From contig CALVNH010000002.1 in NCBI GenBank assembly GCA_944349635.1, positions 62,001 to 126,000 of the forward strand: a DNA stretch of 64,000 nt, in the 5' to 3' direction. The DNA comes from an uncultured Clostridia bacterium. Lineage in GTDB: Bacteria; Bacillota; Clostridia; Christensenellales; CAG-917. Position numbers and translations under genes: made by a program. The notes below the pieces were generated by a model. The model ran no database searches. It worked only from the letters and a program-made list of their open reading frames with translations, and was not told the origin of the DNA. Numbering within the stretch: position 1 is the stretch's first letter; each line of letters opens with the position of its first letter. Of the stretch, positions 27,281-35,973 are shown one piece after another.

Positions 27281-28417
27281 TCACTTTCTGGCATATTCTT
27301 TGAGTTTAGCGGCGCATTCCGCCACCGCGGCAGCCACCTGCTCCGTTTCTCCTATGTCGTTGAACTCCGAAACGCTGAATCGCAACGTGCCTTCCTTGTG
27401 CGCTTCGTCGAGTGCGAGCAAAGAGCCGAAGCGGTTGACCTTGTGAGAACTGCAAGCAGAGCCTATCCCGACCAGAATGCCGTATTTTTCCAGCGCGTGC
27501 AACATCACTTCTCCGCGAACGCCCGCAAGCGCCACGGTGAGTATGTGCGGGGCACAGCGTTCAAAATCGGTGAGCACCTGCGTATCGGGAAGCAACTCAA
27601 CGATTCTCTTGCTCAACTGCTCTATATAATCGCGTTTTTTAGAATAGTTTTTCTCAAAATGCGCCATGTTGCGCTCCACGGCGGCGGCAAATGCCCAAAT
27701 CAGAGGCGTCATTTCCGTGCCGGAACGGAAGCCCTCTTCCTGCCCTCCTCCGTAAAGAAGAGGTTTTACGGAAGCCCTCTTGGACACATACAGACCGCCT
27801 ATGCCTTTCGGCGCGTGAATCTTGTGTCCCGAAACGGAATACAAATCCACGCCGAGAGCGCGAATGTTGACGGGAATCTTGCCGAACGCCTGCACTCCGT
27901 CGCTGTGAAATACGGCTTTCGGCGCATATTTCGAGGTGAGTTTCACCAGTTTCTTTATGTCGTTCACCGCACCCGTGTGATTGCTGACGTGCATAACGGA
28001 CACCAACGACACGTTTTCGTTCAGAAGTTTGGCAAATTCTTCTTCGTCCACGGAACCGTCACGCCGCACAGGTGCATACACAACGTCGTAACCCTGCTCT
28101 TTCAGCACTGCCGCAGGATTCATGACCGCGTCGTGTTCGCCGGCTCCGATTACTATTCTGCTTCCTTTTGGTTTTCTGACGCCGAACAAAGCCGTATTGT
28201 CGGCTTCCGTGCCTCCGGAAGTAAAATAGAAAGCCCCGTCACCCGCATGCAATGCGGTCTTCAAAGTTTCGCGCGCGGCTTTCAGTCTCTTTTCCGCTTC
28301 CACAGCCTGTGCATAGAGTGCCGACGCGTTGAAATAAAATTCCGCGCCCGCGTCGAAAAGAACTCTGTTGGCTTCTTCGTACACGACGGTGGTTGCCGCG
28401 TTGTCCAGATAAATCAT
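27281..28417 (-). CDS. Cysteine desulfurase (NifS/IscS family), likely ThiI partner
   Basis: PLP enzyme that takes sulfur from cysteine. YLDNAATT at the N-terminus, FTSGGTEADN, the Schiff-base lysine in SGHKIHAPKGIGG and the catalytic cysteine in GSACSSHK. 378 residues, typical of the shorter NifZ/IscS-like enzymes encoded beside thiI in Firmicutes. AAGGAG lies 9 nt before the ATG. It overlaps the upstream membrane-protein gene by 4 bp. Use for Fe-S clusters as well cannot be excluded. Confidence 0.94.
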   Translation of the reverse strand: MIYLDNAATTVVYEEANRVLFDAGAEFYFNASALYAQAVEAEKRLKAARETLKTALHAGDGAFYFTSGGTEADNTALFGVRKPKGSRIVIGAGEHDAVMNPAAVLKEQGYDVVYAPVRRDGSVDEEEFAKLLNENVSLVSVMHVSNHTGAVNDIKKLVKLTSKYAPKAVFHSDGVQAFGKIPVNIRALGVDLYSVSGHKIHAPKGIGGLYVSKRASVKPLLYGGGQEEGFRSGTEMTPLIWAFAAAVERNMAHFEKNYSKKRDYIEQLSKRIVELLPDTQVLTDFERCAPHILTVALAGVRGEVMLHALEKYGILVGIGSACSSHKVNRFGSLLALDEAHKEGTLRFSVSEFNDIGETEQVAAAVAECAAKLKEYARK

Positions 28418-28902
28418 TTGTCGCCGCTCCTTAATCTGTCGCTCAACAAAATAGTGAGATATTCGTCAGGAGAAAAAAGCAGCCTGTAAGTTTTTCCTTC
28501 CGCGGCAAATACAACGGCTTTGACGTCGTCTGAGTGAACATCGGCCGCCGCAACTATGTCGTCGTGCGATACGGCGTCCCTGAAAACCGTGAATTCCGTG
28601 ACGTCGGAATAAACTATTTCCACCAATCTTCTCTTATATCCCAATATGTTGGAACGCGCTATTATCAGACGCGTTTCGTTGTAGTCGTATTCAAAACTTT
28701 TCGCGGTGGAATAAAACCTCTGCGTCAGCACTATCCCGGCAATCAAAAAGACGCCCACGGCTATGAAAACGTAATAGCTTCCGAACACCGCCGCGGCAAT
28801 GAGCCCCAATCCGACGAGTTGCAAAATTATGCCCAAGACCTGATTCAGTCTTGCGCCGTCAGGCAGTTTTACATCGACTTTCTGAACGTAATTGCTTGTC
28901 AT
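28414..28902 (-). CDS. Small membrane protein of unknown function, two predicted helices
   Basis: 162 residues, not recognised. Two hydrophobic segments (about 23-42 and 45-62, LGIILQLVGLGLIAAAV then FIAVGVFLIAGIVLT) are followed by a soluble part rich in beta-type residues, resembling the PH-like domains found in many small bacterial membrane proteins. It starts within the mutS2 stop (ATGA) and ends within the desulfurase start, so all are co-translated. Nothing in it suggests catalysis. Confidence 0.8.
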   Translation of the reverse strand: MTSNYVQKVDVKLPDGARLNQVLGIILQLVGLGLIAAAVFGSYYVFIAVGVFLIAGIVLTQRFYSTAKSFEYDYNETRLIIARSNILGYKRRLVEIVYSDVTEFTVFRDAVSHDDIVAAADVHSDDVKAVVFAAEGKTYRLLFSPDEYLTILLSDRLRSGDK

Positions 28903-30950
28903 TTTACTTTGAAATAATCTCCGGGCTTGACCTTTACGGTCAGCTTTCCGAAACGGACTTCCGCTTCTCCTCGCGTGTTTCTGCCGACGAATATGCCGCG
29001 TTTCGACAACGATTTAACCCACACGTTGTTTCCCGCAACCAGAGGCGAAGATGTGTCGGGCTCGTCCTCGACAACGCTCTCTTTGTCGTATTCCGCGGAC
29101 ATGTTTTCCAGTTTGCGTTTGAGCGCGCGCGCCGCGAAAATATCCTTGTCCTCCACGGTTTCTTTGTCCAGCATCTCGCGCAGACGGTCGAGAATTTCTT
29201 CCGCTTCGTCCACGGAGTTCTCAATCAGATTTTTTGTTTCGCGACGAATGCTCTCGTCGAGTTTCTCACGTTTTTCCGCAATAAGTTTCTTTTGATTTTC
29301 CGCTTCGCGCAAAGCGTTTGCGGCGCGCTCCCTGTCAAGCGAAGCGTCCGTCACAAGTTGTTCGGCGTAGCGCCTTGTTCTCTCCGCGGCGGAAAGCACG
29401 CTGTCGAACTGCTTTTTTTCTGCGGAAACTTTACTTCGCGCATTTGCCACAATTCCCGCGTCAAGTCCCAGATTCGAGGCAATATCCAGCGCGTTGGACG
29501 TGCCGATTGCCCCCATCACCAGCTTGAACGTCGGCTTGAAAGTTGCGCTGTCGAACTCCATCGACGCCGCAACCACGCCTTTCGTCGTGAGGGCAAATTC
29601 TTTCAAATCGTTGAAATGGGATGTGACAAGCGACTTTGCACCCGCTTGCATAACGTATTCGCAGATGCTCACGGCAAGCGCCGCGCCCTCTCCGGGGTCC
29701 GTTCCCGCGCCCAGTTCGTCGAACAGCACCAGAGATTTATCCGTCATTTTCGACAATATACCCGTAATATTGCTGATGTGAGCCGAAAACGTGGAAAGAC
29801 TCTGCTCTATGCTCTGTTCGTCACCTATGTCGCTGTATACGCCGTCCACGATTGGGATTTCGGCACTCTTCGCTGGAATATACAGCCCGCTCATCGCCAT
29901 CAGAACGAACAATCCCGTCATTTTGAGGGTGACGGTTTTTCCTCCCGTGTTGGGACCCGTAATGAGCAGCATCTTCTCGTCGGATTTCATTCCGAGAGAA
30001 AGAGGAACAACTTTTTTTGCGTCGATAAGAGGGTGTCTGCCCTGTTTGATTTGCAGGTTGCCTTCCGCATTCAGTTCGGGTCGGACGGCTTTCTGCACGC
30101 GCGCGAGTTGCGCCCGCGCAAACACCGCGTCCATATCCACCACGGTTTCGTAACTCCACAACAGCCTGTCGCCGTGTGCGCTGACCGACACGGAAAAATT
30201 GCGCAGAATGCGCTCTATTTCCGCTTGTTCGTTCAGCTTTTCCGTTTTCAGCTCGTTGTTTAGTTCGACAATCTGCATGGGTTCGATGTACAACGTGGCA
30301 CCAGAGGCGGACTGGTCGTGCACCAAACCGGTGATAGCTCCCTTGAACTCACTCTTCACGGGAATGACGTATCTGTCGCCGCGGACAGTGACAATGCTGT
30401 CCTGCAAATATTTGTGATAAGCGGGAGACGTTATGAAAGTCTGCAATTTGGTTTTCACGCCGTCGCCCAGGCGTCTTATTCGCTGTCTGATTGCACGGAG
30501 TTCGGGAGTTGCGTTGTCGGCAACTTCCGTTTCCGAAATGAAAGCGTCGAAAATGTTTTTTTCCAGTTCCTCTTCGAAATACAGCCTTGTCGCCGCTTCG
30601 GAAAGCAACGGAATGTCCGTCACCGTGCGCAGAGCCTTGTCCAGCCTTCTGGCAACGCGCAACGCCCTTCCTACTTTGAGCAACTCCGCAATGGACAAAA
30701 CCGCGCCTTTTTTCGCTTTTACGATGACTTCTTCTATGTCGTCCACGGCAAAAGACGGATTGACGGAAAATTCGAAAAGCACCCTGTCCGCCTCCGCCGT
30801 GAGGTCGAGCGCGTGACGCGCGGCTTCCAGCGTATCCTGCGGCACAAGGGAAAGCGTGGCGGTTTTTCCGCCTTCGGACTGGGCAAATGCACAAAGCATT
30901 TCCAGGATTTTGCCGTATTCCAGCGTTTTCAGGCTTTTTTCGTCAAACAT
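28899..30950 (-). CDS. mutS2: MutS2 ATPase lacking the C-terminal Smr nuclease domain
   Basis: MutS-like ABC ATPase linked in Firmicutes to ribosome collision rescue and recombination control. Core and clamp regions and the ATPase are complete: LLITGPNTGGKTVTLKM (Walker A) and LVLFDELGAGTDPGEGAA (Walker B). A long coiled region follows, then a KOW-like strand segment (VWVKSLSKRGIFVG ... VKVKPGDYF) at the very end. 683 residues against about 785: the Smr domain is missing. The stop overlaps the next start as ATGA, so the end looks genuine. No ribosome binding site is evident before the ATG. Confidence 0.93.
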   Translation of the reverse strand: MFDEKSLKTLEYGKILEMLCAFAQSEGGKTATLSLVPQDTLEAARHALDLTAEADRVLFEFSVNPSFAVDDIEEVIVKAKKGAVLSIAELLKVGRALRVARRLDKALRTVTDIPLLSEAATRLYFEEELEKNIFDAFISETEVADNATPELRAIRQRIRRLGDGVKTKLQTFITSPAYHKYLQDSIVTVRGDRYVIPVKSEFKGAITGLVHDQSASGATLYIEPMQIVELNNELKTEKLNEQAEIERILRNFSVSVSAHGDRLLWSYETVVDMDAVFARAQLARVQKAVRPELNAEGNLQIKQGRHPLIDAKKVVPLSLGMKSDEKMLLITGPNTGGKTVTLKMTGLFVLMAMSGLYIPAKSAEIPIVDGVYSDIGDEQSIEQSLSTFSAHISNITGILSKMTDKSLVLFDELGAGTDPGEGAALAVSICEYVMQAGAKSLVTSHFNDLKEFALTTKGVVAASMEFDSATFKPTFKLVMGAIGTSNALDIASNLGLDAGIVANARSKVSAEKKQFDSVLSAAERTRRYAEQLVTDASLDRERAANALREAENQKKLIAEKREKLDESIRRETKNLIENSVDEAEEILDRLREMLDKETVEDKDIFAARALKRKLENMSAEYDKESVVEDEPDTSSPLVAGNNVWVKSLSKRGIFVGRNTRGEAEVRFGKLTVKVKPGDYFKVK

Positions 30951-31028
30951 ATTTCACAAGTTGCTTCTGCACGCTTCTCTCCGACGTGTCGTTCGGGACG
31001 GAAAAGCGAATCGCACAACCGAGTTCTT

Positions 31029-33419
31029 CTACACTCTGATTTTCGCGCCGACACGCTTTTTGAGTGCGGCGAGAATTTTTTTCATTTCGGCGGCGATTTC
31101 TTCGTCGGTCAGGGTGCGCTCCGTAGAAGAAAACGCAAACTTCATCGCGACGCTCTTCTTTCCTTCGCCTATCTGCGCTCCGCAGTAAACATCGAACACT
31201 TCGGCGGAATCCAAAAATTTGATTTTCGCTTCCCGCACGGCCTTTACCATATCGCCCGCAGGAACGGAAGCGTCAACCACGACGGCAAGGTCGCGCTCAA
31301 CGGGAGGATATTTCGAAAATGCTTTGAAACTGCCGCCTTCCGCATACTGCCCGAAGAGAGTTTCGAGGTCTATTTCCGCAACGTACATACGGCAATCGGC
31401 GTCATATTCCGCCGCAACGTCGGGGTGAACTTCTCCGACAAAGCCGACGTTTATGCCGTTCACCGTTACGTCTGCGGCACGACCCGGGTGCAGGAATGCG
31501 AGTAAGGATTTTGCGTACTCCGCATTGATGTGAAGCGTATCGAACAAGCCCTCAAGCACGCCTTTGATTTCAAAGAAATCAACATCGTCGCCGTACATAC
31601 CGATGACCAGTTTTTCGCGCTCCTCGGGAAGCTCCGTCAACGGGAGTTCCTTGGGCAAATACACTTTCGCCGTCTCGAACAAGCGTGCCGATTTGTTGAA
31701 ATGCGCGGCATTGTATGCCAGCACTTCCAGCATACTGTGACACAGCACGGTCCTCATTACGCTGAGCGCCTCGCCCAAAGGATTGAGCAGATTTACCGTT
31801 TGTCTCAAAGGACTGTCGGCGGGAATGCGAAGTCTGTCGGCGAATTTGGGAGAAGTGAACGAATACGTCACGCACTCATGCAATCCGAAAGCCGCAAGTT
31901 TCTCCTTGACGTTGTCGCGGAACATCATTTTTGCGGGTTTTCCGCCCTTGGTAAGCGCAGAAAATTCGAAGAGCGTCGGCGTAACGTGAGAATATCCGTA
32001 AACACGGATAAACTCTTCCGCAATGTCGTTGACGCCCACAATGTCGTCGCGCGCGTCGGGCACGCAGGCAACAAGCGTCTTGCCGTTGTCTTCTACGGGG
32101 ATTCCCAGCCTGGAAAGAATTGACTTCAAAGTACCGCGCGGCACTTTGCAACCCAGAATTTTCTCAATTTGAGCGGTGGTGAAAAGGATTTTCCTGTCCT
32201 TTTCGTAATCAACCTTTACGTCCAGCAAATCGGCAGCGATTTCGCCGCTCCCGCTCTCGTAAATGAGTGTGAGCGCCCGTTTCAGGCCGTACTCCTGAGA
32301 AGCAAAGTCTATTCCTTTTTCGTAACGCGCAGAGCTGTCGGAACGAAGATTGAGCGCGCGGGAAGTCCTGCGAATGCTGTCGCGTGCGAACTTTGCGGAT
32401 TCGAACACGATTTCCGTCGTGTCGTCGGCGATACCGCTGTTTTCTCCGCCCATGACACCTGCGACCGCAACCGGTTTCTCGGCGTCGCAAATTGCAAGCA
32501 TACTGCTCTTCAAGGCGTTCTTTTTGCCGTCAAGAGTGACGATTTCCTCGCCATCACGCGCCGTTCTGACACAGATTTTTCCGCCCTTGAGATTGCGTCT
32601 GTCAAAAGCGTGCATAGGCTGTCCGATTTCCGTCAGCACATAGTTTGTGATGTCGACGATATTGTTTATTGGACGGATACCCACTGCGCGCAGACGGGAT
32701 TTGATTCTCTGCGAGGACGGGAAAATCCTTACGTTTCTCACTCCGCCCGCCATATATCTGGGACAAAGTTCGGGATTGAGCACCTCAACGGACACCATTT
32801 CTTTGACGCTGGCGCCTGTGGAAACATAATTTATTTCGGGTTCGCGGCAATCGGTTTTGAGAGCGACCGCCACTTCCTTTGCCAGTTTGTAAATGCTGTT
32901 GCAGTCGGGACGGTTCGCCGTCACGCCGACGTCCAGAATCACGTCGTTATAGCCCAACGCTTCGAGAGCGTTGACGCCGAGTTTCTGCCCTTCGGGGAAA
33001 CGGACGATGTCGCCGCTCTTCTGTCCCGTCACGTCGTCCACGGTGATGCCCAGTTCTTCCAGACCGCACAACATACCTTCGGATTCCACTCCTCGGAGCG
33101 CGCCTTTAACGATTTTGGTTCCGTCCGCGAGCACCGCTCCGTCCAGCGCGACGGCAACGGTTTCGCCGCCCTCGACGGGGACGTTGGTGACAACCTGCAG
33201 AACTTTGCTGCCGATGTCGACGGATATAACGCGCAATCTGTCCGCGTTGGGATGCTTTGCGACCTGCGTGATTTTTCCGACGACCACTTTGGAAACTTTC
33301 TTGGACTGATATATTATCTCCTCGACCTCAAAACCGATTGCCACGAGTTTTTTTGCGAGAACTTCGGGCGAAACGTTGATGTCGACATAATCTTTCAACC
33401 ACGATACGGGTGCTAACAT
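31029..33419 (-). CDS. pheT: Phenylalanine--tRNA ligase beta subunit
   Basis: Forms the alpha2-beta2 synthetase with PheS. Order of parts: N-terminal core with PVSWLKDYVDI, EMAP-like tRNA-binding domain (about 40-150), B3/B4 editing domain, B5 domain, catalytic-like core and C-terminal ferredoxin-fold anticodon domain (YPPVERDLAVVVDASV near residue 705). 796 residues, normal. A very strong AGGAGGTGG precedes the ATG, 10 bp after pheS. Confidence 0.97.
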   Translation of the reverse strand: MLAPVSWLKDYVDINVSPEVLAKKLVAIGFEVEEIIYQSKKVSKVVVGKITQVAKHPNADRLRVISVDIGSKVLQVVTNVPVEGGETVAVALDGAVLADGTKIVKGALRGVESEGMLCGLEELGITVDDVTGQKSGDIVRFPEGQKLGVNALEALGYNDVILDVGVTANRPDCNSIYKLAKEVAVALKTDCREPEINYVSTGASVKEMVSVEVLNPELCPRYMAGGVRNVRIFPSSQRIKSRLRAVGIRPINNIVDITNYVLTEIGQPMHAFDRRNLKGGKICVRTARDGEEIVTLDGKKNALKSSMLAICDAEKPVAVAGVMGGENSGIADDTTEIVFESAKFARDSIRRTSRALNLRSDSSARYEKGIDFASQEYGLKRALTLIYESGSGEIAADLLDVKVDYEKDRKILFTTAQIEKILGCKVPRGTLKSILSRLGIPVEDNGKTLVACVPDARDDIVGVNDIAEEFIRVYGYSHVTPTLFEFSALTKGGKPAKMMFRDNVKEKLAAFGLHECVTYSFTSPKFADRLRIPADSPLRQTVNLLNPLGEALSVMRTVLCHSMLEVLAYNAAHFNKSARLFETAKVYLPKELPLTELPEEREKLVIGMYGDDVDFFEIKGVLEGLFDTLHINAEYAKSLLAFLHPGRAADVTVNGINVGFVGEVHPDVAAEYDADCRMYVAEIDLETLFGQYAEGGSFKAFSKYPPVERDLAVVVDASVPAGDMVKAVREAKIKFLDSAEVFDVYCGAQIGEGKKSVAMKFAFSSTERTLTDEEIAAEMKKILAALKKRVGAKIRV

Positions 33420-33429
33420 AATCCACCTC

Positions 33430-34449
33430 CTAGTTGAACTGTTCGAGAAAACGCACGTCGTTTTCGTAGAAAAGCTTGATGTTCGGAATGCCGTATTTAA
33501 TCATCGCAATCCTTTCCAGACCCAGCCCGAACGCAAATCCGCTGTACTCTTTGCTGTCTATTCCGCACATTTCGAGCACGGCGGGATTGACAATGCCCGC
33601 ACCGAGAATCTCGACCCAACCCGTGCCCTTGCAAACACGGCAACCTTTGCCGTGGCAGATTGCGCAAGTGACGTCAACTTCGACGGACGGCTCCGTGAAC
33701 GGGAAATAAGACGGACGCAGACGAATGCGCGTATCCGAAGAAAACATCTGTTCCGCAAAAGTCTGCAAGCACCCTTCGAGGTCGCCTACGGTGATGTGTT
33801 TATCCACTGCCAGCCCCTCTATCTGGTGGAAAATCGGACTGTGCGACGCATCGTCGTCGGAACGGTAAACTCTGCCAGGAATGACAACTCTGATGGGCGG
33901 TTGCGTGGTGGTCATTATCCTCGCCTGCATGGGAGAAGTGTGCGTGCGCAACACAAAATTGTCGTTGACGTAGAAAGTATCCTGCATGTCTCTTGCGGGG
34001 TGGTCTTTCGGAACGTTGAGAAGCTGGAAGTTGTAGAGGTCGCTTTCTATTTCGGGACCTTCCGCCACGCTGAAACCCATTCCGAGAAAAACTCTCAGTA
34101 TATCTTCACGCACAAGTGTAAGAGGGTGCAACGAACCTTTGGCGGAAGTTTTTCCCGGCAGAGTCACGTCAACCGCTTCGGCGGCAAGACGAGCCTGTTT
34201 CTCGCTCTCCTCCACGACGGCAGTCTTGGCGTCGAGCGCACTTTCAATCTGCACTCTGACGTCGTTGAGTGCCTTTCCCATTGCGGGACGCTCCTCTTTG
34301 GAAACGGTACCGAGCAATTTCATCAGCGACGTGATTTCTCCGCTTTTACCCAAAAAACGGACTCTCACGTCGTTGAGACCGGAAGAGGTCGTCGCCTGCT
34401 CTATCGCAAGCAAAGCGACGGATTTGATGCTTTCGATTTTTTCTTTCAT
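33430..34449 (-). CDS. pheS: Phenylalanine--tRNA ligase alpha subunit
   Basis: Catalytic subunit for Phe-tRNA charging. N-terminal coiled coil (1-85), then class II motifs: HPLTLVREDILRVFLGMGF, HTSPMQARIM, PGRVYRSDDDASH, FPFTEPSVEVDV and GFAFGLGLERIAMIKYGI. A CxxC-type insertion (CHGKGCRVCKG) is present, as in many clostridia. 339 residues from ATG 34449, which has GGAG 6 nt upstream; the ORF extension to 34503 lies in the leader. No T-box was recognised in the roughly 70-nt leader. Confidence 0.97.
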   Translation of the reverse strand: MKEKIESIKSVALLAIEQATTSSGLNDVRVRFLGKSGEITSLMKLLGTVSKEERPAMGKALNDVRVQIESALDAKTAVVEESEKQARLAAEAVDVTLPGKTSAKGSLHPLTLVREDILRVFLGMGFSVAEGPEIESDLYNFQLLNVPKDHPARDMQDTFYVNDNFVLRTHTSPMQARIMTTTQPPIRVVIPGRVYRSDDDASHSPIFHQIEGLAVDKHITVGDLEGCLQTFAEQMFSSDTRIRLRPSYFPFTEPSVEVDVTCAICHGKGCRVCKGTGWVEILGAGIVNPAVLEMCGIDSKEYSGFAFGLGLERIAMIKYGIPNIKLFYENDVRFLEQFN

Positions 34450-34522
34450 AGCTGCTCCGTAAAGTCTATGCGTAGCGCAAGTGCGTGACACGCTTACGCG
34501 CACGAAATATTTTAACTAAAAC

Positions 34523-34551
34523 AGAATAACAACATTAGACGGAATAGTCAA
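34523..34551 (-). promoter_or_regulatory. Promoter of pheS-pheT
   Basis: On the minus strand TTGACT (34551-34546), 17-bp spacer, TATTCT (34528-34523). The leader then contains a GC-rich hairpin around 34465-34500. Confidence 0.55.
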
Positions 34552-34639
34552 CAAAAAAGGCGTGAACGGGAAAGGAATCTTGCAAAACGCTCCTCGGTCG
34601 CAATACGCACTCCCGAAAAGCAAACGCCGCAACGACAAA

Positions 34640-34669
34640 TAATCTTAAAACACGTCATCCGCATATAAT
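34640..34669 (+). promoter_or_regulatory. Sigma-E-like promoter of yunB
   Basis: TAATCTT (34640-34646), 15-bp spacer, CATATAAT (34662-34669). Each half differs from the Bacillus sigma-E consensus (kmATATT, CATACAmT) at one position. The -10 is 7 nt before ATG 34677. Confidence 0.5.
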
Positions 34670-34676
34670 GTTGCGT

Positions 34677-35345
34677 ATGCGCGCAATACGCAAGGAACTT
34701 AGACCGCGATTTTTCAGAATAGCGATAGCGATAACCGTGTTTGTCGCGGCTTTCGTATTCTGCACCGTCTATTTCCGCAACAACATAGTGCCCACCGTCA
34801 TGGGGAGCGCTGTGGCGCAGGTGCGCGCGATATGCACCAATTCCGTAAACCTTGCAGTAACGTCGGTGATAGGCGACGGACTCAGTTACGATGATATGTT
34901 TTCCGTAATTCAGGACGAGGACGGCAGGGTTACCATGGTGAAAACCAATTCGCCGCAAATAAACATGATGTCGCGCGAAATAGCCAATCTGGCACAGGCA
35001 AATCTGGACGCTTTGGGCGTTCAGGAGATTTCCATTGCCGTGGGTACGTTCACGGGACTGGCGCTGCTTACCGGCTTCGGACCCGACGTAATCATCAAAG
35101 TGGTGCCGATAGGCTCTGCCTATTGCGATTTCGTAAGCCGTTTCGAAAGTGCGGGGATAAACCAGACCCTGCATAAACTTTATCTGGACGTCTACGCAAT
35201 CGTCAGTATCGTCACCCCGATAGACGAACCGACGATAACCGTGAAAGCGGAGGTTCTCGTGTGCGAAAACCTGATTGTGGGAGAAGTGCCAAACGTGTAT
35301 TTCGACGGAAACAGCGTGTCGGACTGGATAAATCTCGCCCCGTAA
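34677..35345 (+). CDS. yunB: Sporulation protein YunB
   Basis: Protein made in the mother cell during sporulation; mutants in Bacillus are impaired, molecular role unknown. One N-terminal membrane helix (about 12-34), then the YunB domain: MVKTNSPQINMMSREI, VGTFTGLALLTGFGPDVIIKV, FVSRFESAGINQTLHKLYL and IVGEVPNVYFDG near the C-terminus. 222 residues from ATG 34677; the in-frame ATG at 34668 lies inside the -10 box and would not be transcribed. No ribosome binding site, so a leaderless message is likely. Confidence 0.9.
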   Translation: MRAIRKELRPRFFRIAIAITVFVAAFVFCTVYFRNNIVPTVMGSAVAQVRAICTNSVNLAVTSVIGDGLSYDDMFSVIQDEDGRVTMVKTNSPQINMMSREIANLAQANLDALGVQEISIAVGTFTGLALLTGFGPDVIIKVVPIGSAYCDFVSRFESAGINQTLHKLYLDVYAIVSIVTPIDEPTITVKAEVLVCENLIVGEVPNVYFDGNSVSDWINLAP

Positions 35346-35485
35346 AACCAACGTGCGCGGGATTTGCCGCGCAGATTTTTACTCTATGTCGCAAAACTCT
35401 CAATACCCTGTCTGAAATAAGCCCGTCGCGGATACAATCCGCAAAACGCACTGTTTGCAAGGCACGGAAAAGCGCAAGGAACGAG

Positions 35486-35857
35486 TCAGATTTTTTTGCT
35501 TTTGGATTTGAAGAGCAACGCAAAAACGAAGCCGAAAACTATGACGGACGTCAATCCTGCGGAAACGGCGCTCATTCCGCCCTTTACAGCTCCCAGAAGT
35601 CCTTCTTCCGACGCACCTTCCAACGCACCTTTTGCCAGATTGCTGCCGAAACCGACAATGGGCACGGTAACGCCCGCGGAAGCGAATTCTTTCAAGTAGG
35701 AAAACGCTCCGCTAACTTCGAGTATCACACCAAGAAGCATGAATGTTACCAAAATGCGTGCCGATGACATTTTTGTCTTGTTTATCAGAAGCTGTCCCAG
35801 ACAGCATATCGCACCGCCCACGGCAAAAACTTTGAGATAGGTAAGAAAATATTCCAT
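35486..35857 (-). CDS. spoVAE: Stage V sporulation protein AE
   Basis: Membrane component of the SpoVA channel that moves Ca-dipicolinate into the forespore and out at germination. 123 residues, four hydrophobic segments with typical CCLGQLLI, TFMLLGVILEVSGA and PIVGFGSNLAKGA; this is the SpoVAEb type. ATG 35857 fits the family start. A 37-bp dispersed element lies 26 bp upstream. Downstream to 35346 there is no further spoVA gene. Confidence 0.93.
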   Translation of the reverse strand: MEYFLTYLKVFAVGGAICCLGQLLINKTKMSSARILVTFMLLGVILEVSGAFSYLKEFASAGVTVPIVGFGSNLAKGALEGASEEGLLGAVKGGMSAVSAGLTSVIVFGFVFALLFKSKSKKI

Positions 35858-35882
35858 ATTTATCCTCGATTGACTGCCAAAC

Positions 35883-35919
35883 AAAGTATTCTAAAAACAA
35901 GGATTTTCAAGAATACTTT
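35883..35919 (+). repeat. 37-bp dispersed inverted-repeat element, copy 3
   Basis: AAAGTATTCT (35883-35892), 17-bp spacer containing GGATTTTC, AGAATACTTT (35910-35919). The arms are a perfect 10-bp inverted repeat. It sits between spoVAD and spoVAE. Confidence 0.85.
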
Positions 35920-35973
35920 TGCCCATAATTTACACTTGACCACCCTTTTTGCCCCGTTTTTCGCTCTGTTTGC

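Noticed and set aside
28414..28902. Frameshifted Smr domain of MutS2 in the next gene
   Set aside because: The downstream protein is a two-helix membrane protein with no Smr motif in any frame.
34450..34560. T-box riboswitch before pheS
   Set aside because: The leader is only about 70 nt and lacks a recognisable T-box sequence.
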